Source: JBDHDH01 sp039591615 (GTDB taxonomy: Bacteria; Gemmatimonadota; Gemmatimonadetes; Gemmatimonadales; GWC2-71-9). Taken from it: DNA of 64,000 nt. The position numbers were made by a program, and so were the translations under genes. This document shows, in pieces, positions 16,352-24,920 of this stretch (the first letter of the stretch is position 1; each line of letters opens with the position of its first letter). The notes beneath the pieces are model-generated. The model saw nothing but the letters and a program-made list of their open reading frames with translations. It was not told where the DNA came from and ran no database searches. The stretch spans positions 1 through 64,000 of the forward strand of contig JBDHDH010000002.1 in the NCBI GenBank assembly GCA_039591615.1. Direction: 5' to 3'.

Positions 16352-18687
16352 CCTTTGCGCTCGCGGTCGTGATGCTGAGCCAGCAACTCCAGGTCTCGGC
16401 CCGGGTGAGCCCGGACAGGGTGCTGTTGGGCGACACCGTGGTGCTTTCCGTCACGGTTCATTCGCGGGGGGATGAGCCCGTCGAGATCATCGACCCGCCG
16501 TTCACGGGATTCGAGGTGCAGGGAAGCCGCGAGCAGTCGCAGGTCACGTTGGTGGGCGGGCTCGCCGCCCGAGTCACCCGGCGGGCGGTGACGCTCCGCC
16601 CGGTCAGGACGGGAACGCTCACTATTGCGCCGGTGCAGGTTCGACAGGGTAGCGAAGCCATTGAAGCGGGCGTGCTCACCGTGGTCGTCGCGGCCGCCGG
16701 GGCGGGTGCGGAGCGTGTGCTGGGGCAGCGCGTGCGGTCGCTGGTGGCTCGGTCGCCACCACCAGCGCTTACCCCCGAGGTTGTGGCGGCAACCGTGCTG
16801 GTGTCGGCGGACACGGTCGTCCTCGGGGAGCAAGTGGACCTGGTCGTGGTGGCGTGGTTCCCGCGATCGGTGCGGTCCCGCCTGCGCAACCCGCCTACTC
16901 TCCGCCCCCCACAGCTCCAGGGGGCGTGGTCATACCAACGCCCCAGCCCCGCGGGGATCGCGCTGAGTCGCCAGGTGAACGGGATTTGGTACGATCTGTT
17001 CGTACACCACCAAGCCGTCTTTCCGTTAACGGTCGGCGTCGTGAACATCGGTTCGGCGATGGTGTCCTTTACCCTGCCGCTCACGTATTCCTTTCTCAGC
17101 AGAGAGCTTCGTCACGAGGTGGAGACTCGGCCCCTGGGAGTGTACGTGTATCCCCGACCGGCCCCGCGAGTGCAGGGATTCCTGGGCGCGGCCGGTACCG
17201 GGCTGCGCCTGGAATTCGACGTGGATGCGCTGGAGGTTGCCCTCGGCGGGGCGATTTCCATGGCCGTTACACTGGCTGGCACCGGCAATGTTGCACTATG
17301 GCCGGAGCCAAGCATCGCGTGGCCCGCCGGGCTCAGGGTCTACCCGGGCGACGTAGAGGTGAGCGTCGCAGCTGAGGGAGGAAAGCTGGGTGGGACCAAG
17401 ACCTTCAACTATCTGGCCGTTGCCGATTCGGTCGGCGCATACGGCATCCCCGCGACCGCGTATGCTTACTACGACACGGAGCGTCGTCGGTACGTCGAGC
17501 TTCGAACCGATCCCGTCGCCATCGTCGTCGCCGGTGGAGCACCGGGGGGGGCGCTCCTGCGCGGAGCACGCCCTCCGCTCATCCATGCACCCGGGAGGCC
17601 CATTGTGCGCCGGCACCTCACGGCGATTCCAGGTTTGGCGTGGGCCCTCGGATTCCTGCTTGCACCCCTGGTCGCGGGACTCCTGCGGACCATTCCGCGG
17701 CTGCGCCTCAGGCTGTCGGCGCGAAGAGCCCGGCTCCGTGCCCCGCGGGGAGACCCTCTGTCCCGTCTTGAACGGCAGTTCACGGGTGTGCTGGGCAGCC
17801 TTGTGGCCCACGCCCACCTTCGGGACGCTGAGGAACTCGCCGACGCGTTGCGGGCGGCGGGAATCGAAGCTCCCGTGGCATCCCACGCCGCCCGCGTGCG
17901 CGATCGACTGCAGTGGGCGCTCTACGGACCGGCGGACACCACGGATCCGGACGAGCTGACGGCTGAAGTCCAGGAAGTGCTGCGAGCCTTGCTGGGGAAT
18001 GCTCCGCAGGGCCGCCGCAGCGGGGTCGTGGCAGCAGTGATCCTCCTCACGATGGGGATCGTGCCGGCACTCGGCGCCCAATCACCCGAGCGACTGTACG
18101 AAGCGGGAGCTGCGCGGGTTGCGGCGGACAGCTTTGCCCGCCGAACCGCGTCGGAGCCCGAGGTCGCCAGGCACTGGCACAACCTCGGAAGCGCGCTGTA
18201 CCGGCTGGGAGATCACGCAGGGGCCCGTGCTGCCTGGGTACGAGCCGCCCGACTGGAGCCTCGCCACCCGGTGGTCAGCCTGGTTCATGGGTTGGTCCCA
18301 CCGAGCGATCGACGCTCTGCTGAGCTGACGTGGGTCTCCCCCATCACGCCGTACGAAGCCCTGCTCGCCGCGCTCCTGCTCTGGGTAGTGGGATGGGTGC
18401 TCGTTACTCTCAGACGTCGAGCGCGAACGGTGGCGCTCGTGTTTGGCCTTGCTGCACTTGCGGGGGGCTATGCGATGTGGGTGGGGGATCGATACGCGAA
18501 GCCTGTCGCCATCGTCCGTGGGGACGATGTTCCCCTCCGCACCGCCCCCTACGGGTCTGCACCGGCAGCCCGCCCCCTGTCGGGCGGCTCGGCGGTGCTG
18601 GTGGAGCGGGAACAGGGGGCGTGGGCGCTGGTGCGGCGTGGGCGGGAGGAAGGGTGGCTGTTGCGAACCGAAATCGCTCGTCTCTGA
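16345..18687 (+). CDS. batD: BatD-BatE fusion with C-terminal SH3 domain
   Basis: The TTG start at 16345 gives an N-terminal export signal (FALAVVMLSQQ) and repeated beta-sandwich domains typical of BatD up to about residue 420. A membrane helix follows at about 432-452. After a basic cytoplasmic stretch (about 455-550), a second hydrophobic segment VVAAVILLTMG...ALGAQSPE (about 557-580) looks like a retained BatE signal peptide. TPR helices (WHNLGSALYRLGDHAGARAAW) and two more membrane helices (about 671-715) come next, then a bacterial SH3-like domain (VRGDDVPLRTAPYGSAP...) to the end at 780. Separate BatD and BatE genes are usual, so this is a fusion. It shares 1 nt with mutL (TGATG). Confidence 0.83.
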   Translation: MVAFALAVVMLSQQLQVSARVSPDRVLLGDTVVLSVTVHSRGDEPVEIIDPPFTGFEVQGSREQSQVTLVGGLAARVTRRAVTLRPVRTGTLTIAPVQVRQGSEAIEAGVLTVVVAAAGAGAERVLGQRVRSLVARSPPPALTPEVVAATVLVSADTVVLGEQVDLVVVAWFPRSVRSRLRNPPTLRPPQLQGAWSYQRPSPAGIALSRQVNGIWYDLFVHHQAVFPLTVGVVNIGSAMVSFTLPLTYSFLSRELRHEVETRPLGVYVYPRPAPRVQGFLGAAGTGLRLEFDVDALEVALGGAISMAVTLAGTGNVALWPEPSIAWPAGLRVYPGDVEVSVAAEGGKLGGTKTFNYLAVADSVGAYGIPATAYAYYDTERRRYVELRTDPVAIVVAGGAPGGALLRGARPPLIHAPGRPIVRRHLTAIPGLAWALGFLLAPLVAGLLRTIPRLRLRLSARRARLRAPRGDPLSRLERQFTGVLGSLVAHAHLRDAEELADALRAAGIEAPVASHAARVRDRLQWALYGPADTTDPDELTAEVQEVLRALLGNAPQGRRSGVVAAVILLTMGIVPALGAQSPERLYEAGAARVAADSFARRTASEPEVARHWHNLGSALYRLGDHAGARAAWVRAARLEPRHPVVSLVHGLVPPSDRRSAELTWVSPITPYEALLAALLLWVVGWVLVTLRRRARTVALVFGLAALAGGYAMWVGDRYAKPVAIVRGDDVPLRTAPYGSAPAARPLSGGSAVLVEREQGAWALVRRGREEGWLLRTEIARL

Positions 18688-20396
18688 TGGGCCGAATCAC
18701 CGTACTCCCTCGAGAGGTGGCCGACCAGATCGCGGCCGGAGAGGTCGTCGAGCGACCGGCGTCGGTGGTCAAGGAGCTGGTGGAGAATGCCCTCGATGCC
18801 GGCGCGATGAGCATCACCGTCGAGCTCGAGGACGGAGGACGCACGCTCGTTCGCGTGAGCGACGACGGAGTGGGCATGGACCGGGAAGATGCCCTGCTGG
18901 CACTCGACCGGCATGCAACGAGCAAGATCCGGTCGGCACGAGATCTCGTGGGTGTCCCTACCTACGGTTTCCGTGGTGAAGCCCTCCCTGCGATTGCGTC
19001 AGTTGCAGAACTCCAACTAGAAACGGCACCGGCCGCCGATCGAGCTCAGGCGAATCTGGGAACCTCTCTCGTCGTGAAGGGAGGTCGGGTGGAACGTGTC
19101 GAGTCGTCGGCGCGCGCTCCAGGTACGACGGTCACTGTCCGCAGGTTGTTCTTCAACACCCCCGCCCGTCGCAAGTTTCTCCGCTCGCAGCGGAGCGAGA
19201 CTCGCGCCGCCGTTGAGACATTGACGGTCCTCGCGCTGGCGCGTCTCGACGTCTCGTTCACCCTCGTCAGCGATGGTCGCTCGCGCCTCGAAGCACCCCG
19301 CGTAGCGGGTTTCGGCGATCGTGTTGCCTCGCTCTTCGGCCGGAGGACGGCCGAGGAGTTGATTCCGGTGGAACATCATCTGGCGGGTGTCTCGGTGCGC
19401 GGATTCGTGCAGCGACCCGCCGAGGCGAAGGCGGCGGGCCGCAAGGCGCACCTCTTCGTGAACGGCCGTCCGTTTCGCGATCCCTTCCTCGTGCGCGCGG
19501 CGGAGGCTGGCTACCGCGCGACGATCGCTCCGGGGCTTCGACCGACGCTGCTTCTCTCCCTCGGGGTGCCGGGAGACGGTGTGGACGTAAATGTGCACCC
19601 CGCGAAGCTCGAAGTGCGATTCCGTGATCGCATGCTCGTCGAGCGGGCAGTGGAGGAAGCAGTGCGGTCGAGTCTTCGACCGATGGAGGCTGCGGCGGTG
19701 GTTGGCCACCCACCATACGCCGATGACGCACGTCCGGCCGCGGGGTCGTCAAATGGGCACCAGTCTGTTCCCATCGCTCTCTTCGATTCAGACATTCCTG
19801 CCGGCGAGAGAAAGCTCGGGCACGCGGTCGGGCAGGACATCTTGCAGATCTTCGACACCTATCTCGTCTTCGAGACCCTCGAGGGAATGGTGTTTGTCGA
19901 TCAGCACTCGGCTCACGAGCGCGTCCTCTACGAACGCGCGATGGCGCAGCTACGGGGTGAGGGCAGTGCCGCGCAGCGCCTCCTGCTCCCCTTGACGGTG
20001 GACCTGTCGCCCGAGGAGCTGGAGGCGGTTGAAGATCACGCCAATCTCTTGTCCGCCGTGGGGTACGAGATCGAGCCGTTCGGCGGTCGGTCCGTCGTGG
20101 TGCACGCAGTCCCCAACCCGCATCCGCGCTTCGACGCCCGTCGGTGCGTTGAAGAACTGACGGCGGATCTCGCGCGCGGTCGGTTCGGCGGCTTCGCAAA
20201 TCGTTTGGAACGCTTCGCCGCGACGTTCGCCTGCCGGGCTGCGATCAAGGCCGGCCACACGCTCGATCGGCAGGAGCGACGGGAGCTCCTGCGCCGCCTG
20301 TTCGCCTGTGAGCTTCCTCCGCACGACGTCCACGGCCGGCCCACGATCGTCCAGCTTCCGAAAGACGAATTGGAGCGGCGGTTTGGCCGCTCGTAG
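18687..20396 (+). CDS. mutL: DNA mismatch repair protein MutL
   Basis: The ATG at 18687 overlaps the upstream stop and yields 569 residues beginning MGRITVLPREVADQIAAGEV. The GHKL ATPase motifs are in order: ELVENALDAGA, DDGVGMD and TYGFRGEALPAIASVA. The C-terminal domain shows DQHSAHERVLYE, matching the endonuclease motif DQHAxxExxxxE except Ala to Ser, and FACRAAIKAGH. In the last motif, usually CPHGRP, the Cys is replaced (DVHGRP). Nicking activity is therefore uncertain. It pairs with miaA as in many bacteria; mutS is not in the window. An upstream start at 18330 lies within batD and was rejected. Confidence 0.93.
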   Translation: MGRITVLPREVADQIAAGEVVERPASVVKELVENALDAGAMSITVELEDGGRTLVRVSDDGVGMDREDALLALDRHATSKIRSARDLVGVPTYGFRGEALPAIASVAELQLETAPAADRAQANLGTSLVVKGGRVERVESSARAPGTTVTVRRLFFNTPARRKFLRSQRSETRAAVETLTVLALARLDVSFTLVSDGRSRLEAPRVAGFGDRVASLFGRRTAEELIPVEHHLAGVSVRGFVQRPAEAKAAGRKAHLFVNGRPFRDPFLVRAAEAGYRATIAPGLRPTLLLSLGVPGDGVDVNVHPAKLEVRFRDRMLVERAVEEAVRSSLRPMEAAAVVGHPPYADDARPAAGSSNGHQSVPIALFDSDIPAGERKLGHAVGQDILQIFDTYLVFETLEGMVFVDQHSAHERVLYERAMAQLRGEGSAAQRLLLPLTVDLSPEELEAVEDHANLLSAVGYEIEPFGGRSVVVHAVPNPHPRFDARRCVEELTADLARGRFGGFANRLERFAATFACRAAIKAGHTLDRQERRELLRRLFACELPPHDVHGRPTIVQLPKDELERRFGRS

Positions 20397-21306
20397 ACCC
20401 CTGGTGCCTGTGTTGGTGGGGCCGACGGCCGTAGGGAAGACGGCGGTCGCACTCGAGTTGGGATCACGATGGTCCATCGTGGTGATCTCGGCCGACTCCC
20501 GTCAGGTCTACCGCGGGCTCGACATCGGCACTGCAAAGCCGACGCGTGCGGATCGGAGGAGGGTTCTCCACCGGGGAATCGACCTCGTGGACCCCGGCGA
20601 ACGGTATAGTGCAGGGCAATTCGCTCGGGACGCTGCGGGGTGGCTCCGGGACATGGAGCGTCACCAACTTCCCGTCATCGTGGGCGGGACGGGATTCTAC
20701 GTTCGTGCGCTGGTGAACGGGCTCTTTCGTGAGCCTCCAATGGATCGCGGGCGGCGTGATCGCCTCCGTCGGTGGGCCGGTCATGCCGGGAGCATGGGGC
20801 GGTGGGCTGTCAGGCTCGACCCTGCATTCGAGGGCGGCGGACGCCAGCGTGCTGCCCGCGCCGTTGAGGTTGCACTGCTCACGGGCCGTCCCCTGTCGTG
20901 GTGGCAACGGGCTGCCCGCCAGCAAGGGGTGATGCGGCCGTGGAGTGTGAGACTCACCGTACCGCGGCCCGTGCTGCGGGCACGGATCGAGGGGCGGGTT
21001 CAATCCATGTTGCGCGCCGGTTTAGTTGAAGAAGTCGAGGGCGTGCTCGCGCGGGGGGTTGCGCCCGACGCGCCCGGGCTCGACGCTGTGGGGTACCGCC
21101 AGGTGGTTGGTTTTCTTCGGGGCGAGCTCTCGCGGGCGACGTTGCCGGAGGCGATTGCGTCAGCTACCCACCGCTACGCCAAGCGCCAGGAGACCTGGTT
21201 TCGTCACCAACTCGTCGGCCACTCCGTCATCACCCTCGACGCCACGGCGTCACCGCCGTCATTGGCCGATCTGATTGCCCAGCTCTGGGAAGAACGAGGT
21301 CGTTGA
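20383..21306 (+). CDS. miaA: tRNA dimethylallyltransferase
   Basis: MiaA adds dimethylallyl to A37 of tRNAs reading UNN codons. The P-loop GPTAVGKTA, the DSRQVYRGLDIGTAKP block and VGGTGFYVRAL are present, plus RYAKRQETWFRHQ near the C-terminus. I chose the TTG at 20383 because GGAG lies 7 nt upstream and it gives 307 residues, normal for MiaA. A GTG at 20404 without a ribosome site is the alternative. The start overlaps the end of mutL by 14 nt, and bshA begins directly after the stop. Confidence 0.9.
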   Translation: MAARRPLVPVLVGPTAVGKTAVALELGSRWSIVVISADSRQVYRGLDIGTAKPTRADRRRVLHRGIDLVDPGERYSAGQFARDAAGWLRDMERHQLPVIVGGTGFYVRALVNGLFREPPMDRGRRDRLRRWAGHAGSMGRWAVRLDPAFEGGGRQRAARAVEVALLTGRPLSWWQRAARQQGVMRPWSVRLTVPRPVLRARIEGRVQSMLRAGLVEEVEGVLARGVAPDAPGLDAVGYRQVVGFLRGELSRATLPEAIASATHRYAKRQETWFRHQLVGHSVITLDATASPPSLADLIAQLWEERGR

Positions 21307-22434
21307 ATGCGGATAGGAATAACGTGTTATCCGACGTACGGTGGGTCGGGAGCCGTTGCGACGGAACTGGGCATGGAGCTCGGACGGCGAGGGCATGACG
21401 TCCACCTCATCTCGTATGCATCACCGTTTCGACTTCGTGGCTTCACTGAGCGGGTCTTCTATCACGAAGTAGACCTCAGCGGAACCTACCCCCTTCTCGA
21501 GTATTTCCCGTACTCGTTGGCCCTGGCCGTCAAGCAACACGAGATCGCTCTGCGCGAAGAACTCGATGTCCTCCACGTTCATTACGCCATTCCGCACGCT
21601 GCAGCCGCGTTCTTGGCGAAGCAGATGCTCCTCGAGAGCAACCGGGACATCCAGGTCATCACGACGCTGCATGGTACGGACATCACGCTCGTCGGGCAGG
21701 AGAGGTCGTTTTTCACCGTAACGAAGTTCGCCATCGAACGCTCAAATGCCGTGACGGCGGTCTCCGAGTTCCTGCGCGACGAGACGTACCGCGCGTTCGG
21801 TTGCCAGCGATGCGACATCGAGGTGATTCCGAACTTCGTGACGCTGGGAGACTACTATCCCTCCGATGAAGTGCGCTGTCGCGATGCCCTGGCTCCTCCC
21901 GGAACCAAGGTTTTGATGCATATCTCAAACTTTCGGCCGGTGAAGCGCGTGCCGGATATCGTCCGCGCGTTTGCCCGAGTGCAAGCTCAGGTCCCGTCCG
22001 TGCTGATCTTGGTGGGTGACGGTCCACAGCGCCCAGAGGTCGAAGCGGAGGTCGAACGACTCGGTGTCACGTCCCGCGTCCGGTTTCTCGGGAAGGTGAG
22101 CGTCGTCGCCGATCTCCTGCGGGCAGCAGATCTGTACCTGCTTCCCAGCGCCTCGGAGTCCTTTGGCGTCAGCGCATTGGAGGCGATGGCATGTGGTGTC
22201 CCCGTCATCGGAACGAATGTGGGTGGGCTCCCGGGGGTCGTGCGGGATGGGGAGACCGGAGCGCTGGTGCCGGTCGGCGACGTGGATGCGATCGCCCGTA
22301 AGGCGCTCGAGTTCCTCGAGCCCGATCGCTGGGGGGTGGCGCGGGCGGCGGCGATTCGGCGGGCTCGTGACTTTGCGGCGGAGCTCGTCGTTCCGAGATA
22401 CGAGAACCTCTACGAGCGGGCGGTGGGCGGGTGA
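21307..22434 (+). CDS. bshA: N-acetyl-alpha-D-glucosaminyl L-malate synthase (BshA)
   Basis: BshA is a GT4 glycosyltransferase that makes GlcNAc-malate, the first step of bacillithiol synthesis. The start MRIGITCYPTYGGSGAVATELG and the block HVHYAIPHAAAAFLAKQ (about 92-108) are hallmarks of the BshA subfamily. The GT4 donor-binding motif PSASESFGVSALEAMACG (about 279-296) is intact. Length is 375 residues. It begins right after miaA and overlaps uppP by 4 nt (GTGA). bshB and bshC are not in the window. Confidence 0.88.
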   Translation: MRIGITCYPTYGGSGAVATELGMELGRRGHDVHLISYASPFRLRGFTERVFYHEVDLSGTYPLLEYFPYSLALAVKQHEIALREELDVLHVHYAIPHAAAAFLAKQMLLESNRDIQVITTLHGTDITLVGQERSFFTVTKFAIERSNAVTAVSEFLRDETYRAFGCQRCDIEVIPNFVTLGDYYPSDEVRCRDALAPPGTKVLMHISNFRPVKRVPDIVRAFARVQAQVPSVLILVGDGPQRPEVEAEVERLGVTSRVRFLGKVSVVADLLRAADLYLLPSASESFGVSALEAMACGVPVIGTNVGGLPGVVRDGETGALVPVGDVDAIARKALEFLEPDRWGVARAAAIRRARDFAAELVVPRYENLYERAVGG

Positions 22435-23216
22435 CGTGGTGGCAAGGAATCGTCCTGGGGACTGTACAAGGGCTCACGGAGTTCTTACCGATATCGAGTT
22501 CAGGTCATCTCGTCGTCGCTGAAGCCGCCATTGGGTTGACGACGCCGGGAGTGCTCGTGGAAGTCGCGCTGCACGTGGCCACCCTGCTCGCGGTGGTTAT
22601 CGTGTACCGAGCCCGCTTGTGGGAGTTGGCCCGTGGTGTGGTGGCCGGGCATCGAGATGCCCTGCGGTACGTTGGTCTCCTTGCTCTGGCGTCGGTACCG
22701 GCCGGGGTCGCTGGCTTGTTCCTCCAGGACTTCTTTGAACGTGCATTCGAGTCGCTGTTCATGGTAGGGATGAACTTCGTGGTCACCGGCGCCATTCTCT
22801 GGAGTACGCGGCTGGTGACCGCGCGTGGCTCCGGGTATGAGCCCACCTCCATGGGAGCGGTAGGCATCGGCCTGGCGCAGGCGCTGGCGATTCTTCCCGG
22901 GATTTCCCGCTCCGGAACCACGGTGGCTGCGGGGTTGTGGCTGCGTATCGATCCGGTGCGCGCGGCCGAGTTTTCGTTCCTTCTGGCGATTCCGGCGATT
23001 GCGGGAGCAGCGGTGCTGCAGGTGCCCGATCTTTCGGCCGACCTCGGCAGCATTGGGACTGGCCCACTGGTACTGAGCTTCGCGACGGCGCTTGTCGCCG
23101 GAGTCCTCGCGATCCGCCTCCTCGTAGCCCTGCTTCGCAGAGGGGCGTTTCACCAGTTCGCACCGTACTGCTGGGCTATCGGGTTGACCACGATCGTGTG
23201 GGCGCTGCTGCGCTGA
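22431..23216 (+). CDS. uppP: Undecaprenyl-diphosphatase (UppP/BacA)
   Basis: This integral membrane enzyme dephosphorylates undecaprenyl pyrophosphate to recycle the lipid carrier of wall synthesis. Family motifs are GLTEFLPISSSGHLVV (about 13-28) and LPGISRSGTTVAAGL (about 154-168), holding the catalytic Glu, Ser and Arg residues. Eight hydrophobic segments are plausible over 261 residues. The GTG start overlaps bshA, and the stop overlaps the ATG of birA (TGATG). Confidence 0.94.
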   Translation: MTWWQGIVLGTVQGLTEFLPISSSGHLVVAEAAIGLTTPGVLVEVALHVATLLAVVIVYRARLWELARGVVAGHRDALRYVGLLALASVPAGVAGLFLQDFFERAFESLFMVGMNFVVTGAILWSTRLVTARGSGYEPTSMGAVGIGLAQALAILPGISRSGTTVAAGLWLRIDPVRAAEFSFLLAIPAIAGAAVLQVPDLSADLGSIGTGPLVLSFATALVAGVLAIRLLVALLRRGAFHQFAPYCWAIGLTTIVWALLR

Positions 23217-23956
23217 TGTCCTATGACGGCATCGGGCCGCGGGAGCTGGCGGTGAGGGTGCGCGCACCACGATGCGTGAGCCTCACTCGCGTTACCAGCA
23301 CCCTCGACGTGGTGCACGAGCTGGCAGCGGATGGCGCCGAGCAAGGAACTCTGGTGGTTGCGGACGAGCAAGTGGCCGGTCGGGGCCGCGAGGGGCGGAC
23401 GTGGCACAGTCCCGCCGGCTGCGGAATCTGGCTTGGCTACCTGTGCCGACCGCAGCGAGACGTCAAGACAGGAGTGCTCGCGTTACGGGTCGGCCTGGTG
23501 GTGACTGACGCGGTGGCCGATCTGGGCGTTCGTGCGCGGTTGAAGTGGCCGAACGACGTGCTCGTCGGCCGTCGTAAGCTCGCGGGAATTCTCTGTGAGG
23601 CACGGTGGCGAGGAAACCGAATCGACTGGATCGCCGTCGGGATTGGTATGAACGTCCACGGTCCTTTGCCTCCTGAGATCGCCGCTTCCGCCATTCCATT
23701 GGATTCCAGTGTGCCAGGCGTCACCAGGGTCGAAGTACTCGAGCGCCTGGTCCCCCAGCTGCTCGCCCTCCCCGATGCCCCCGAACTGACGGCGACAGAG
23801 CAGCGGTCCTACGAACGGTACGATTGGCTCTTGGGAAAGGAGCTCGTTGAACCCGTGCGGGGGAGAGCGCAGGGTGTGGACGAACGTGGAGCACTGCTCG
23901 TCGAGACGGGGGAGGGACTGGAGCGCGTGACCGGAGGTCGTGTTGTCGCAGCCTGA
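23216..23956 (+). CDS. birA: Biotin--[acetyl-CoA-carboxylase] ligase, catalytic form without HTH
   Basis: The 246-residue protein holds the biotin-adenylate loop GRGREGRTWHSPAG (about 56-69), KWPNDVLVGRRKLAGILCE (about 111-129) and a C-terminal SH3-like part (GRAQGVDERGALLVET). It attaches biotin to carboxyl-carrier proteins such as AccB. There is no N-terminal DNA-binding domain, so it is not expected to act as a repressor. The ATG overlaps the uppP stop. It overlaps the following membrane-protein gene by 17 nt. Confidence 0.9.
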   Translation: MSYDGIGPRELAVRVRAPRCVSLTRVTSTLDVVHELAADGAEQGTLVVADEQVAGRGREGRTWHSPAGCGIWLGYLCRPQRDVKTGVLALRVGLVVTDAVADLGVRARLKWPNDVLVGRRKLAGILCEARWRGNRIDWIAVGIGMNVHGPLPPEIAASAIPLDSSVPGVTRVEVLERLVPQLLALPDAPELTATEQRSYERYDWLLGKELVEPVRGRAQGVDERGALLVETGEGLERVTGGRVVAA

Positions 23957-24920
23957 CGTCCCGCTCTGGGTTCGCGGCCTCGCGGCGGTGCTGGCGCTCG
24001 TTGCCTCGTGGTGGCTGGTCCACACGGACGCCATCCGCGGCCTCTTGGGCAACTCGGTCGCGGCCCTCAGCCTTGGCATCGTGGCCGTGTTTGTGATTCG
24101 GGGGACGCACCAGCCCCTGGGCCTGTGGCCCGGAAGGCCCTTGCGGAGCGGGTTCTCCATGGTGTGGGCGATGGCGGCAGCGGGGAGCGCGGCCGGGCTG
24201 ATCGCGCTGGCGGGCAGCAATGCGGCCGTCACGGAGACCGTTCGCCGATTGCTCTCCGAGAACCTCGGTATTGTGCTGCTCGTCATGGTTGGGGCCGTGG
24301 GCTGGGCGCTCGGCTTGGGATTGGTGCGGCAGCGCCGCTACGCTCGGTGGTACGGATTGGCCGTGATATCCGGATTGACGCCTGTGGTGGTGAGCCGGCT
24401 CTTGGGATGGTCGGCACTCCCATCCGGCTCCGTCGCGGTTCCATCCCCGGGTCTTTACGCGTTTCTCTTTTGGGTCGTTGCCGACACGAGTCGCATGCTC
24501 GTCACCGAGGAGCTTGCGTTCCGACGCATGCTCATCGGGAGGCCGGATCGGGCGGGGATGATCGTCGTCCTCGGGGCTGCGGTGGTCTCGGCGATCTGGC
24601 TTCCCCTCGTCGGCCCGGATGCGTCGCCCATAGCGTGGCAGTTGGTCCATGGATTGGCGGTGGCGAGCGTAGCCGGTGGACTCTACGTCTTGTCCGGATC
24701 GTTGCTCGTGGCGGCGCTGTACCACGGCGTCTACCTTGCCCTCCTGACGAGCTTCGTCGTCCCTGCCGGAGCCACTCCCGCCTTGGCGATACAAGCTCCG
24801 GTCGGCACTGTGCTGGTGACCATGGCGGTTGCCGTGTTGCTTGTGGGGTTCGGGGCCCGTGAGCGCGGTTGGATCGGGCAGTTAGTGGAACGAAGGGCAC
24901 GCGATGCTGCTGGCGATTGA
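23940..24920 (+). CDS. CPBP-like multi-spanning membrane protein
   Basis: The 326-residue protein has eight or more hydrophobic segments. A motif TEELAFRRMLI (EExxxR, about 190-200), a WxxxH (WQLVH, about 232-236) and a third His in ALYHGVY (about 259-265) resemble the three motifs of CPBP (CAAX/Abi) intramembrane proteases, though the third lacks the usual Asn. It could be a divergent or inactive member. The GTG start lies inside the end of birA and the stop inside the start of coaX, so it is locked between two cofactor genes. Role unknown. Confidence 0.6.
   Translation: MLSQPDVPLWVRGLAAVLALVASWWLVHTDAIRGLLGNSVAALSLGIVAVFVIRGTHQPLGLWPGRPLRSGFSMVWAMAAAGSAAGLIALAGSNAAVTETVRRLLSENLGIVLLVMVGAVGWALGLGLVRQRRYARWYGLAVISGLTPVVVSRLLGWSALPSGSVAVPSPGLYAFLFWVVADTSRMLVTEELAFRRMLIGRPDRAGMIVVLGAAVVSAIWLPLVGPDASPIAWQLVHGLAVASVAGGLYVLSGSLLVAALYHGVYLALLTSFVVPAGATPALAIQAPVGTVLVTMAVAVLLVGFGARERGWIGQLVERRARDAAGD

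Noticed and set aside
18330..18686. N-terminal extension of mutL
   Set aside because: It is a shadow of the batD fusion gene in another frame. MutL proteins begin at the motif that starts at 18687.
22937..23215. N-terminal extension of birA
   Set aside because: It overlaps uppP in another frame, and the ATG at 23216 with TGATG overlap gives a complete catalytic domain.
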